Shown piece by piece: positions 12,504 through 23,235 of a stretch of 64,000 nucleotides of DNA (its first letter is position 1; each line of letters begins with the position of its first letter). The stretch comes from Emergomyces orientalis. Taxonomy: Eukaryota; Ascomycota; Eurotiomycetes; Onygenales; Ajellomycetaceae. The translations under genes and the position numbers were made by a program. The stretch lies in contig MOWL01000094.1 in the NCBI GenBank assembly GCA_002110485.1, forward strand, positions 124,001-188,000, written 5' to 3'. The notes beneath the pieces were generated by a model that was not told where the DNA came from, did not search any database, and saw only the letters and a list, made by a program, of their open reading frames with translations.

Positions 12504-12603
12504 GTTGCTACTCCTCCCTCCCAACGAGGAAAATATCATCAGTAGAGGAATACCAATCCTCAATCCTCAATCCAACTGACCCGGTATCTTCAATCCTCCC
12601 GAT

Positions 12604-14412
12604 ATGCACCTCCAAGGGCTGCTAGGGGCTGCGGCCACAGCTATCTGCTTTGCAGGCGTTGCAGTTGAGGCGGTTAACGTTAACCCATTACCGGCTCCCG
12701 TTTCAATAACCTGGGGTAACTCTGGCCCCAAACAAATCAGCGAGAGACTTGAGCTAAGGGGATGCGAGAACCGGATTGTCAGGGCAGCCTGGCGGCGCGC
12801 ATTTGAGGCCATCACAACTATCAGATGGACTCCTGCGGCTATCGAAAAGCCAATTCCAACATTCGATCCTTTCCCGACCACTCCAAAGGAACGACGCGAC
12901 CAAGATGAGTATGACTTCCGGCGCTCAATCAGAGAGGTCAATGTTAGAGTCAAAAACGAGAGGGCCGAACTGCAGCATGGCGTTGACGAATCTTACACTC
13001 TGGATATCAAAGAAAGATCGAATTCTATTGATATCACCGCCAACACGATATGGGGAGCCTTACACGCTTTTACAACACTCCAGCAGATCATCATCACAGA
13101 CCGCCGTCGGCGACTCATTGTCGAGCAACCAGTCTCAATCAAGGACAAGCCGCTCTATCCATATCGCGGAATCATGGTCGATACCGGCCGTAACTTCATC
13201 AGCCTCAATAAAATCAAAGAGCAAATCAACGGAATGGCATTGGCAAAGCTCAACGTTCTCCACTGGCACATGTACGACGCTCAGTCCTGGCCGATCAAAA
13301 TTAACCGATACCCGCAGATGACCAAGGACGCCTACTCGGATCGAGAAGTATACACTCCAGAAGACATACGCCAAATTGTCAAATACGCCGGCGATCGTGG
13401 AATCCGTGTCATCCCTGAAGCTGATATGCCAGGCCACTCAGCATCAGGCTGGCAACAAGTCGACCCTAAGATGATCACTTGCGGGAATTCTTGGTGGTCC
13501 AATGACGTTTGGGAATTCCACACCGCCGTCGAACCCAACCCAGGTCAGCTCGATATCATCTACGACGGGACCTACGAAGTTGTAGAAAACGTCTACAAGG
13601 AGCTAAATAGCCACTTCCCCGACAATTTCTTCCACGTCGGCGGCGACGAAGTTCATCCCAACTGTTTCAACTTCAGTAGCATCATCCGGGATTGGTTCGC
13701 GGAAGACCCCAAACGTGACTTCAACGACCTGCTCCAGGTGTGGATTGATAAATCGTACAAGATTTTCAAGGATCGTAAGTCCCGTCGCCTCATCATGTGG
13801 GAAGACGTCGTCCTCGCAGGCATGCACGCCCACGAGGTCCCCAAAGACGTAATCATGCAGTCCTGGAACCTTGGCCCGAAAAACATCAAAAACCTCACCT
13901 CACAAGGCTACGATGTCATCGTCTCCTCGGCAGACTTCTTGTACCTTGACTGTGGGTTCGGAGGCTGGGTCGGCAACGACCCCCGGTACAATGTCATGAA
14001 CAACCCAGACCCAGATACTCCAAACTTCAACTACCTTGGGCCCGGTGGTTCATGGTGCGCCCCCTACAAGACCTGGCAGCGTATTTATGATTACGACTTC
14101 ACCGAGGGCCTCACCGAGGATGAAAAGAAGCATGTCATTGGCGCTGCGGCGCCACTATGGTCGGAGCAGGTCGACGATGTGGTGATTTCGACAAAGTTTT
14201 GGCCGCGCGCCGCTGCACTGGGTGAGCTGGTTTGGTCTGGCAACGTTAATAGTGAGGGCAAGAAGAGAACGACGGAAATGACGCAGCGGATTCTTAATTT
14301 CAGAGAGTACCTGTTAGCCAATAACATTCAGGCAGCGCCATTGCAGCCGAAGTATTGCATACAGCATCCGCATGCGTGTGACTTGAACTACAATCAATCT
14401 TCGGTGGAGTGA
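12604..14412 (+). CDS. nagA: Secreted beta-N-acetylhexosaminidase, GH20
   Basis: Removes terminal N-acetylglucosamine from chitin oligomers outside the cell, completing chitin breakdown and supporting wall remodelling and nutrient use. The 602-residue intronless protein starts with a signal peptide (about residues 1-23), followed by the GH20 N-terminal domain with the propeptide-like segment typical of fungal enzymes, then the TIM barrel from about residue 180. The catalytic pair is in HVGGDEV (D348 and E349); upstream YRGIMVDTGRNF and the HWHMYDAQSWP block are further family signatures, and WSEQ lies near the end. Length matches Aspergillus NagA-type enzymes. It sits convergent to the DOCK gene, with no chitin-related neighbour. 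Catalytic residues are intact, so it should be active. Identity is very sure. Confidence 0.96.
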   Translation: MHLQGLLGAAATAICFAGVAVEAVNVNPLPAPVSITWGNSGPKQISERLELRGCENRIVRAAWRRAFEAITTIRWTPAAIEKPIPTFDPFPTTPKERRDQDEYDFRRSIREVNVRVKNERAELQHGVDESYTLDIKERSNSIDITANTIWGALHAFTTLQQIIITDRRRRLIVEQPVSIKDKPLYPYRGIMVDTGRNFISLNKIKEQINGMALAKLNVLHWHMYDAQSWPIKINRYPQMTKDAYSDREVYTPEDIRQIVKYAGDRGIRVIPEADMPGHSASGWQQVDPKMITCGNSWWSNDVWEFHTAVEPNPGQLDIIYDGTYEVVENVYKELNSHFPDNFFHVGGDEVHPNCFNFSSIIRDWFAEDPKRDFNDLLQVWIDKSYKIFKDRKSRRLIMWEDVVLAGMHAHEVPKDVIMQSWNLGPKNIKNLTSQGYDVIVSSADFLYLDCGFGGWVGNDPRYNVMNNPDPDTPNFNYLGPGGSWCAPYKTWQRIYDYDFTEGLTEDEKKHVIGAAAPLWSEQVDDVVISTKFWPRAAALGELVWSGNVNSEGKKRTTEMTQRILNFREYLLANNIQAAPLQPKYCIQHPHACDLNYNQSSVE

Positions 14413-15571
14413 GTGGGCGAGTGTTTCAGCGGGTACAATTGATGATGGTGATGATTCGGGTTCTTTATTTCACTTTATGGACATAATTACATCATCTCAT
14501 TCTTTGTGCTTGCATTTTCTTTCTTAAAACACACATGCACATGTGATGTTCCTTTTGACCATATTAGTTACTGCGTTGCAGTTCAACATGTACTAAACTC
14601 TATATTTGTTTTCTAGCTTCATCCTAGAGCAATATAATGGTAGCAACAAGTAGTTATTGAGTTGAAATCCACTTGAATTAGAGACGGGAGGTGAAAATAT
14701 TTAAACTTTTTCTTCTGTACGTTCAGAATGAAATGCTTGCAATAGATAATATATATCATATTAACAAATGCATGTGAGATTATGGTAGCTCATTGGTATT
14801 CAGTTCATAGTAGATCAAGATCGATTGGCTACTTGCTAATCCAAATTCAACATAAGACAGAATGTGTACCCATATATATATCTATATATACGGCGTTGCG
14901 CATGTTGATAGAAATAGGCATGTAAAACAAGAATATCAGATAACAAATAGAATGGAGAGAAGTGTCATGGTAATAAATAATAATATTAGTAGAAATTTTT
15001 GTAAAAGGAGGAGAGGAAAGCGCAGAGGATGTATAGAACAGTTAATTCAGATTGGGTTCTAGGACCCAATAAATGAAACAAACCAGTGGACATCTGCAAA
15101 TCCGCTATCCACCGACCACCGATGTGTGATATTGCCAATTATAAACTTGTCACCACCTGTCTCAATATCCAGGCAAAGTGAGGAGAATAAACTATAAAAC
15201 GATAACATGAAACGGAATCCGAAGGCAGTGGAGTAAAGGGAATGGAATGAGAGAAATAGTGCGGATATAAATGGGAAAGAAGTGAGAAAACCAGCTACTC
15301 ATCAATTAATCGCTTCACGCACGTCACGGCGTGGTTTGGCCCTCGTACCCTCATCCATACAAAATACAGGTATATATAATAAATAAATATATGAGAAAAT
15401 AAAAAGGAGGGGGAAGGGGGAATATCAGCAAAAGTGCGGGAGAAAAGGAAGAAGGAAGGAGCCCCGAACAAGAAATCTAAACAAGGAAAAAACATCTCCT
15501 GAAAGATCATACGTATGTACCCAATATAAAATGTTTAATAAAAAAATTTGAAGAGAGGTGTCTCACTCCAT
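14413..15571. other. Convergent intergenic region
   Basis: AT-rich spacer between the 3' ends of the hexosaminidase and DOCK genes, with TATA-type runs and several AATAAA-like signals. No gene seen. Confidence 0.6.
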
Positions 15572-18500
15572 TCACTCCTCTCGCAGTGTCCCCCCGACCC
15601 CACCCCCATCCCTCACATTATATCGACTCGTCTTCCTCCCAACCTTCAACATGCTAAACCGTTTCATCATCGAATCCCGAACTCCACTACCAGTGATACT
15701 AGTAGTACCATCAACAGTTGGTGAAACAGCCGCAGCACCTGTCGTGACCGTGCTACTAAGGTTGGCATTGTGGGAATTATAAACGGTATTTTTGCTGTTA
15801 CTCTGACCCGCCGTCATCGTAGTCGTCGGCGCCGGCATTGTTGGTTTTGTCACAAGCCGTTCCGAGGTAGCGGGGCGACCATTATTGGCACTCGCAATCG
15901 TAGTATTACTATTGTTATTGCTGTTATTAATGCCATTGCTCTTGCTTGCACGTCCCGCACCAGATACCGTCCGAGTAAGCTGACTCATCTTTGCAGCGGC
16001 ATTGCTTACGCCATTACTGATACCGCTGTTGCCGTTTTTCTCCGCGGTAGAGGGCGCGGAGATAATGTTGCCATTTCGCCCGTCGTGCGATCTAGACGAT
16101 CGTGCACGTTCCGTGATCCGTTGTTGTGTCGTGCGAACATCCTCAGTGGAAGTGGCGGGCGCAGAGACGGACGAACTATTTTTGTGGGTATCGTTTCCAC
16201 CGCCACCGCCAAACCAGCTTCGTCGCTTTGACCCGGAGTCGCGGTTTCTAGTACGCGACCGACGGCTAGCGGCGTGGCTGGGTGCGACGGAGACAGGGTC
16301 CGTGGCGTCTGTTCTTGCGGTGGAGGGGCGCGATGTGTTGGTGCCGTTTAGCTTGGATTCGGATTGTTGTCGTGCCTCGTTAATGGCAGAGGCTGTGATT
16401 GTAGAGTTTGAATTGGTGGCGGAATGGTTAGAGCGTTTGAAGGGATTCAAGCTGATGCGGTGCGTGCTGATCGTTTTCTCGTGGGATTTATTGGTACTTG
16501 GGGGATTGTCGAGTTGACGAGTGGCGCGGATGAGTTCTTGTTCGGGACTGGTGGAACGGGGTTGGGCGATGGGCTGTGGATGAGAGGCGATTAGTGGTTC
16601 AGAGCGACTGCTGAGAAGACTGAGTGGTTCTTCGGTTTCGGGAGTGCTGAAGACAGGGGTGAGAGAGGCAACCTCCGGGGCAAACGCGATTTCGAAACGA
16701 CGGCTAAGTTCTGCCTGGGTAGCTTGGTAAGCGGGTCGGTTATACAATGTCAGGCAGCGCTTTATTGCAAGGGCGTGATCGATCAAAGCAACAGCCATTG
16801 CATTATTCAGAGGGTTGACGGGCCGCGGAATCTGCTCCTCATTCTCACCATCCTCTGAATTCATATCCACTTTACTTTCATCTACCAAAAATTGTCGATA
16901 AAGTGCAACACAGTTCGAAGGTGATGACTCAAGGTCAAGAAGGCGGCTTAGCACTTCCGTTAAGCCTGTTAAATTGAAGTCCTCTCCGGACGAGGCTCGT
17001 TTCTCAAGCATCAGGAGCTCCTGAGTTTTGCGCCAGGTTCGCTCAATCGCTGTTTGTAGAGGAGTAAGGGAGATTTCCTCTGTCGAGATAATTTCACTCC
17101 TCCGAAGTATATTCGGGAAAGACTCGGTGGTTGTGAAAACGGTTTTCACCACCCACTGCTCCTTCACATCATCCCTGCTGGTATGTCGTTTTGAAGTGAC
17201 CGAAAATTGGGAAGGCACAGAAGTTAACAGGTGCTCTCGGACTGAATGTGGTACCTTAGATCGCTGGTAAACGGGATGATTCATATCTTTTTGCACACTG
17301 ACAGCTGAAATCCGCAAAAACTGTCCTTCAAGATCATCTATCTCCTCCGAAGAAACTATCTGGGCGGCTGGGTATTGCTTTTGCATTCGGTCCGTAAACG
17401 TCGCCATCCGATCTGCCGGGGATCCTTCAAAGATATACTGTTTATCCCGTAAAGTAGTTGGAAATCCAAGACCCTTGAACGTAACGCGGAAATACCTTTG
17501 AGATGGGTGGATATTTTTCACAATGGTATCGTAAATCTTTGCCATCGAAGCTTGAGTTCTCGAAAGTTTCGAGAAATCAAGTACCGTGTGCTCGTAATAA
17601 TGCGCAAGTTCCCGGTAACAAGAGAGCGCATGTGCCCAAGCTTTACCATCCTCGAAATGTTGGATGATTTCAAAGTACAGTGCCTCTTTCCGCTCAAAGG
17701 ATGACTGTTCCGGGAAAGCGGGGTTCGTCAGCGCAGGGACCGGTTTGGAGATATCCCAATCATAAAGATCCGCGTGGAACTGGAGCGCAAGGCCGGCTTC
17801 GGTGTAATTGCGCGCCGCAACCTGCCCACGAGCAAGCTCATGCACATATCGAATAAATATATCTTCTTTTTCCATGTCTTTCATGAACTCCATCAGCTTC
17901 AAAGTATTGAGGCTTTCCGTAATATTGCCATTTTGAGACGCAACCAAAAGATCCAGTAACTCGTCGACAGTCGCAACAAGGTCCTTCAACGCGACAAGCA
18001 GTTCAGCATCGGGGTTTGAAGAGCCTGTTTCAAAAAGGTCCAGCAGCTCGTTGATAAACAGCTTTTGAATACCACTTTCACTGACGTTTTTTGTTTTGAA
18101 CAACAAGTCTAAACTGGAGATGATTTCGGCTTCCACCATTGAAAGATCTTCATTGAGTTGCCATTCGCTAACAATCATTGTCTGCAGGATCCGCACGGTG
18201 ACATGTCGAAGGCCTTCATGTACGCTGAGACAGAGTTCGATGATGGGAGAAACAAGGCTAGGGACGTATTGAACTTGGTATCCTCCCAGCTTTTTCAAAC
18301 CGTAGCGCTCTTGTTCTTCGGAATTTGTATCCCAACCAATTGCCTCCCATGTTCTCCGTAATAAATCAGCACCATGCTCGCGCACATCGCCAGCAATCTT
18401 CCATACGGCTCGACGCTTTTGCTCAGGGAATGTCTCGAGGGTGAGCGCGTCACTTGAAACGAGCTTCAGCAGAGTGTCGAAGAATAATTTCCACAGTTCC

Positions 18501-21500
18501 ATGTCAAAATTATCCGCGTCATCGGGTGGGGGGAGAAAAGAGTTGATGAGCATCGTTGACAGGTATTCCAAACTCTTCAAGGTCGAGCGGTGGTGATATA
18601 TATGTAGACTCAGCCACGTAGAAGGGTAAGCCTCGCAGCTAAGGACAGATTTATGGGTCTCGAGAGCCTGTGTCAAGAACAAGGCTAGATCATCACCCTT
18701 CAATGACAGTGGTATCGGGTTGGGTATTTTTGCGAGCGACGCAATGACAGCCGCAAGTTCAACAAGACTCTCCTCGAATTTCTGCTTCGTTTTGGACTGT
18801 TTGAGTTGGAAAGGGAAAGATTTGCTGAAGAGCATTGACAACCAATTTGTTTCCTCGACACCATCGACTACAAGAGCGCAGTAAGATGCTACAGCCTTGG
18901 GCATGTATGCATACATTTCGGGGGATGGATGCTTGAGCTGTTCTGCTACAATTGACGAACAAAGCCGAACCTGATCCCGATACTGGTCAGTGGCATCGTC
19001 GGTCCGTCCCCAGTATGGAGAGAGCCAGCCTACACAGCTATAAAATAGCGTCTCTCTGTCTTTTGGGCTCTCGAACAGGGGAAGGCGAATATAATTAAGG
19101 ATCAACACCAGTTTATAGAGGGTAAGCATGCTCTTGACATCCTTGCAGGAATCCATGAAGCTCACAGCAATATCAATAATTTCTTCCTTGGTCAGCGCAT
19201 TTGAAAGCTCTGGCAGCCATGTGTGGAAATGCTGCACAACCAAAGTCTTACTGCCAACAAGTATCGGAGCAGGATTGTGCATGAGAGCTTCCACGGACTT
19301 GAAGATGAAATGTAAATCTCGGTTGAAGGTCGACTGAACCTTTGTGATGCCGATACCTTCCTCCTTTGCTTTTTGTTGTTCCCGGGCGTTAATTATGAAC
19401 TTTAGAAGATGTCGGCCAACCTTGAAGGCAGCACGGAGGTTGCGAGATTGGTGTGAGTCCGGTGTCGCTTGAAGAAGGCGACAATAGCTTCGAATCAGAC
19501 AGGGGGTAGCAAATGGGAAGTTAAATTGTTTTTCAGCATAATGGTCTACCAAGGGCCCAAGGTTAAATCGACGATCATGCACAATGCCAAGGACAGTCAC
19601 CAAGTCATTGAAAACCAGATCTTCATACTCTTCATTCCCAGCATTCTCCACAATGACCCCAAAGAGCGCGTCGAACACATCCCGAAGCTGCTTCACTATT
19701 TCAATTTCCGGAACGAAAACGATTCGTTTTAAAAGCTCGAGAACCTCAGTCGGGGATCTATCTCGCCAGCTTATGAGGCCCAATATTACGTGATCCTGCG
19801 AGTACTCCGTACTACAAAGATCCGTTTCTAGGGACAACGTTGCCAGAGGGCCAGTAACAGCTTCATCTTTAGTAGATTCATTCTTTCCAAGGGCACTCCA
19901 TGGAAGGGATAGGTAGGCGCCGCGCCCATTTTCGATGCTTGAAGTGGACTTGTCGTAGGCATGCAATAAAAGAGAGTGGGGGCCGTCACGAATGAATGCC
20001 AGTTGATCCCACAAGGGCATCCAGCTCAAAGCAAAGGGAAACTCGGGAGCGTCAGCTACGCTCATAATAAGATGGGCACCGGGGACTTGATCAGCGGGAA
20101 TGTTCAATCGAATCGTTTGGTTCCAAGGTGAGCCCCTTTCTGTAACCGTAGTTCTCCAGGCAGTTTGGCCTGGTCCGTTGGAAGAAGGGTAGATACAATG
20201 TTCAATTCGTACTCCTGCCGTGTTCCGGACTTCAAGGGTCAACTGGAGGTTTCGTAAACCTGTGATTTGGGGGACCGGAACCTGGCAGCTAATTGGATGA
20301 GAAAGCAATGCATCCTGTGAGATGGTTGCGCGATTTATCGTGACGTAGATATCGGATCTCGGTTTAGTTGGCGCCCCGGGAAATCCTATTCGTTTCGTCT
20401 GCGTGACGTTATGGAGGGAAGTAGGGTTGTTTCGCACAAGCGTCTCAGCGTCTTCGCAGGTAAATGGGTGGAGCTGTACATGCACCCTTGCCGCACGAAA
20501 GGATCTCACATAGTGTTTTGTTGGGCTATAAAGAAGGGACCGTACGATCTCATCGAAACCCTCCGAGTAGTCATCCTCTTCATCGTTTCCACGAAGCGGA
20601 GACCAAATATTTACGACCTGCTCGACCTCTTTGCATTGCTTCAGTATGGTGCCAATTTCCAGAGCCCCAAGTCCAACTACTCTGACGACTGTAGCCTCTT
20701 TCCCTGACGTATCGGTTTTACTAGGCTTGGCTGTAACCGAGTCGCTCGACTGTGGTAGATGTCTTGATGGCTCCTTTCCAACTTCAGAGCCTGAACCTCT
20801 AGATTTAGGGCCCCACATCATACTCCGTCTGGCCTTCAAGCTACCCTTACCAGCGCTATTGATCCCCGAAGCGACTTTATTCGACAACGACCCATCGCGG
20901 GAACTCGATGATCGAGACTTCGGCGGTGCATTGACCCTAGGTGACTCGGATCCCAGGGCCTTGATGACAAGGTACAGCTTCGAATCTGAGTTAGATCCCT
21001 CTCCAATATCAGTGGCACTCAACTCCGTAAAGACCGTCTTCAACTTTGTGTTGTTAACGAGTGTAGAGAAAGTTTCAGCGGTTGGTAGATCTAAAGAATA
21101 GGTTTCTGAAAGTTGTCGTACATCTCCGTTTTGTTTCAACCATAGGCTGACGGCAAGAGTTATCGAACCAGCATCGGCCCCAGAAACTGCATTCACTTCA
21201 AAAAGCAGGTGATGGAGCGAAATGTTATCAGCTTGAGGAATCAATCCATTATCAAGCATGCTCATTTCTGACTGAAGCTTGGTCAGTTCCATGGCCGAAT
21301 CGTCTCCGGTAAGCAAACGCCCTCGTTGCTTTGGGTCACGAACAACGACTTCTCCGCTTAGCATTTTATTTCCGCGAACAAGATTCCATACCGTCTCGTC
21401 TCGCAAAGCCGCGCGTTCTTGAGCTGTTAGGACATTATGCAACAACTGTCGACGCGCAAGATCTAGTTCCAAAACAATATTTGACATGTCCTCAAGGGTT

Positions 21501-22186
21501 GTGTATTGTCGGGCCAAGAGGAGTTGGTGTATGTTTGTGGAATGCCATTCCCGTAAACATGATGCGATCTCGTCCACGAGAGGCTCTGCAGCAGAAGTGG
21601 GCGTCTCGTCGCCGATTTTCAGCATTGGGACAGGTGCCGGTGGTTTTGTAGCATTCGGGTCGCGAGGGCCTAGGGATATAGGTGTCAATGGCAAGGAGGG
21701 AGACGCAGATCGTCGTCTGCCTCCATCTTCTTCCAGTTTTATAATTGTAATTTGGGACATCTTTCGCGACGTTTTAAGGTCGCCTACACTGGTGGAAAGC
21801 GTTCTCCCATCCACGACAGAAAAATTGTCAGGGGATGCGGTGCTGGTTCTCGAGCCAGCATATTTCCTCGAGATGAGCTCTGTGCTCAATCTGCCATCTT
21901 TCGACCCTTCTGCATCACCCAGGACCTCCCGCACTTCCACGCAGTTCTTGGGAAAGATTCCTGAAAACACTCTTGCCTCAAGCGTGCGCCCTTTCACACT
22001 GGTTAAACCCGCCAGGAGTGAAGGAGGTGCAACAAGATAACCCCGATACCACGACCCATTTGTCCCTCCCTGTTCAATTATGTAAAGTTCGTCGCCAAGT
22101 TCTAGGGGAAGGTCCGCGGGAGATGAAGGCTGAAAGGGATAGATGGCGACGGCGAATGCAATTCGAGGGAGAGGTCGCCAGGGCAT
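15572..22186 (-). CDS. dck1: DOCK-family Rho/Rac guanine nucleotide exchange factor (Dck1-like)
   Basis: A 2204-residue protein in one uninterrupted frame. Domain order is that of Dock180/CED-5 and yeast Dck1: an N-terminal SH3 domain (about residues 8-80, FAVAIYPFQP...LELGDELYII), a long helical region, the lipid-binding DHR-1/C2 domain (about 605-765, opening RSDIYVTINRATIS), armadillo-like helices, and the catalytic DHR-2 domain (about 1445-1815, opening YVHELARGQVAARNYTEAGL). The last ~370 residues are a disordered S/N/T-rich tail. By family knowledge it activates Rac/Rho5-type GTPases with an ELMO (Lmo1) partner at the cortex, controlling actin and polar growth. The start ATG directly precedes the SH3 strand. 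Very long intronless frames are unusual among its multi-exon neighbours but each domain is continuous, so I see no break. Confidence 0.93.
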   Translation of the reverse strand: MPWRPLPRIAFAVAIYPFQPSSPADLPLELGDELYIIEQGGTNGSWYRGYLVAPPSLLAGLTSVKGRTLEARVFSGIFPKNCVEVREVLGDAEGSKDGRLSTELISRKYAGSRTSTASPDNFSVVDGRTLSTSVGDLKTSRKMSQITIIKLEEDGGRRRSASPSLPLTPISLGPRDPNATKPPAPVPMLKIGDETPTSAAEPLVDEIASCLREWHSTNIHQLLLARQYTTLEDMSNIVLELDLARRQLLHNVLTAQERAALRDETVWNLVRGNKMLSGEVVVRDPKQRGRLLTGDDSAMELTKLQSEMSMLDNGLIPQADNISLHHLLFEVNAVSGADAGSITLAVSLWLKQNGDVRQLSETYSLDLPTAETFSTLVNNTKLKTVFTELSATDIGEGSNSDSKLYLVIKALGSESPRVNAPPKSRSSSSRDGSLSNKVASGINSAGKGSLKARRSMMWGPKSRGSGSEVGKEPSRHLPQSSDSVTAKPSKTDTSGKEATVVRVVGLGALEIGTILKQCKEVEQVVNIWSPLRGNDEEDDYSEGFDEIVRSLLYSPTKHYVRSFRAARVHVQLHPFTCEDAETLVRNNPTSLHNVTQTKRIGFPGAPTKPRSDIYVTINRATISQDALLSHPISCQVPVPQITGLRNLQLTLEVRNTAGVRIEHCIYPSSNGPGQTAWRTTVTERGSPWNQTIRLNIPADQVPGAHLIMSVADAPEFPFALSWMPLWDQLAFIRDGPHSLLLHAYDKSTSSIENGRGAYLSLPWSALGKNESTKDEAVTGPLATLSLETDLCSTEYSQDHVILGLISWRDRSPTEVLELLKRIVFVPEIEIVKQLRDVFDALFGVIVENAGNEEYEDLVFNDLVTVLGIVHDRRFNLGPLVDHYAEKQFNFPFATPCLIRSYCRLLQATPDSHQSRNLRAAFKVGRHLLKFIINAREQQKAKEEGIGITKVQSTFNRDLHFIFKSVEALMHNPAPILVGSKTLVVQHFHTWLPELSNALTKEEIIDIAVSFMDSCKDVKSMLTLYKLVLILNYIRLPLFESPKDRETLFYSCVGWLSPYWGRTDDATDQYRDQVRLCSSIVAEQLKHPSPEMYAYMPKAVASYCALVVDGVEETNWLSMLFSKSFPFQLKQSKTKQKFEESLVELAAVIASLAKIPNPIPLSLKGDDLALFLTQALETHKSVLSCEAYPSTWLSLHIYHHRSTLKSLEYLSTMLINSFLPPPDDADNFDMELWKLFFDTLLKLVSSDALTLETFPEQKRRAVWKIAGDVREHGADLLRRTWEAIGWDTNSEEQERYGLKKLGGYQVQYVPSLVSPIIELCLSVHEGLRHVTVRILQTMIVSEWQLNEDLSMVEAEIISSLDLLFKTKNVSESGIQKLFINELLDLFETGSSNPDAELLVALKDLVATVDELLDLLVASQNGNITESLNTLKLMEFMKDMEKEDIFIRYVHELARGQVAARNYTEAGLALQFHADLYDWDISKPVPALTNPAFPEQSSFERKEALYFEIIQHFEDGKAWAHALSCYRELAHYYEHTVLDFSKLSRTQASMAKIYDTIVKNIHPSQRYFRVTFKGLGFPTTLRDKQYIFEGSPADRMATFTDRMQKQYPAAQIVSSEEIDDLEGQFLRISAVSVQKDMNHPVYQRSKVPHSVREHLLTSVPSQFSVTSKRHTSRDDVKEQWVVKTVFTTTESFPNILRRSEIISTEEISLTPLQTAIERTWRKTQELLMLEKRASSGEDFNLTGLTEVLSRLLDLESSPSNCVALYRQFLVDESKVDMNSEDGENEEQIPRPVNPLNNAMAVALIDHALAIKRCLTLYNRPAYQATQAELSRRFEIAFAPEVASLTPVFSTPETEEPLSLLSSRSEPLIASHPQPIAQPRSTSPEQELIRATRQLDNPPSTNKSHEKTISTHRISLNPFKRSNHSATNSNSTITASAINEARQQSESKLNGTNTSRPSTARTDATDPVSVAPSHAASRRSRTRNRDSGSKRRSWFGGGGGNDTHKNSSSVSAPATSTEDVRTTQQRITERARSSRSHDGRNGNIISAPSTAEKNGNSGISNGVSNAAAKMSQLTRTVSGAGRASKSNGINNSNNNSNTTIASANNGRPATSERLVTKPTMPAPTTTMTAGQSNSKNTVYNSHNANLSSTVTTGAAAVSPTVDGTTSITGSGVRDSMMKRFSMLKVGRKTSRYNVRDGGGVGGTLREE

Positions 22187-23194
22187 GATGTGTGTGAGGA
22201 ATGGAAAAATGTGTATATCGCAGCTCGGCGGGGATTAAAAATTAAAACGGGTGAAGGGGAATAAAATGGGGAGAAAATAAAATAAAATAAAATATTGGCA
22301 AAAAGACGTGGTAGAAGAGAAGAGAGCACGGAAGAAAGAGCTCTTGCTGGTTTGCGAAACGATTACATCCAGAATCCGATTGCTTCGTGACACGCTTTGC
22401 GGTTGCGGCAAGTTATTTTGGTATGGCAAGAAAGCCGCGAATCCCAACCACTACGGAGAAATAAAGAAATTCGCGTCAGTAAGCGCATCAATTGCGGTAT
22501 TCTCTCCGTAAACAACCAGTGAATAACAAATGTATCTCAGAAACAAGTAAATGGGGAGCAATGATGGTGGGGTGGAAATGCATACCAGATTGGATGGTTA
22601 AGGCAAGCGGTGCACTCCACGGGTTCAGTGATGGAGAGGCGAAAGGAAAAATAATTGAAAGGTCTCTCTCGCTCCCCTGGCTTAAGCCCCTGACGCGCAC
22701 GGACGAAGATTTTTCCCCCCCAAAAGAGGAGAACGACCGTTGACGGTACCGGTACCGGGCAGGCCTCGAGGTCTTGGAAAAAAAACCGGTATTGTCGTTG
22801 TTTGTTGTTGTTTGCTGTTGTTGTTGACAATGGCCAGATAGAAGGGAAAACAGGATTTAACTGACTGATTAACGGATTAATTGCTGCAGAGTATTTCAGG
22901 TCGTTGTTGGCTAGTTCCCAACCAGGAGCAGGAGATGCCGTTGTCAGCCTTCTCCTCTTTTTTCTTCTTCCTCCCTCTTCTGTTTGGATGGCGAGTAGCA
23001 GGCTAGTGTGGAGGGGACTAGAAAGACAGTGGGTGATGGTTCCTGCTAGGGGTGGGCTGCGCTTGGAAGTGGAGTAGGATCTGGCAGCGAAATACTCCGT
23101 ACTCAACGCGGCAATGGAGAGAGGACTGGTGGACAGCACTCTGTAGTAGCACATCGATATTATTTAACCTGACTGGCAGACTGACAGACAGACA

Positions 23195-23235
<41 letters not shown>

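Larger units (their letters stand above)
8685..12603. other. Long intergenic region (3.9 kb), no gene recognised
   Basis: Many short frames on both strands (longest 168 codons, minus strand, 11336-11842) but none with recognisable protein features or consistent codon use. Contains an 18-bp palindrome at 9040 and one TACGGAGTA motif at 11698. The end is the hexosaminidase promoter. A poorly conserved or non-coding transcript cannot be excluded. Confidence 0.5.
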
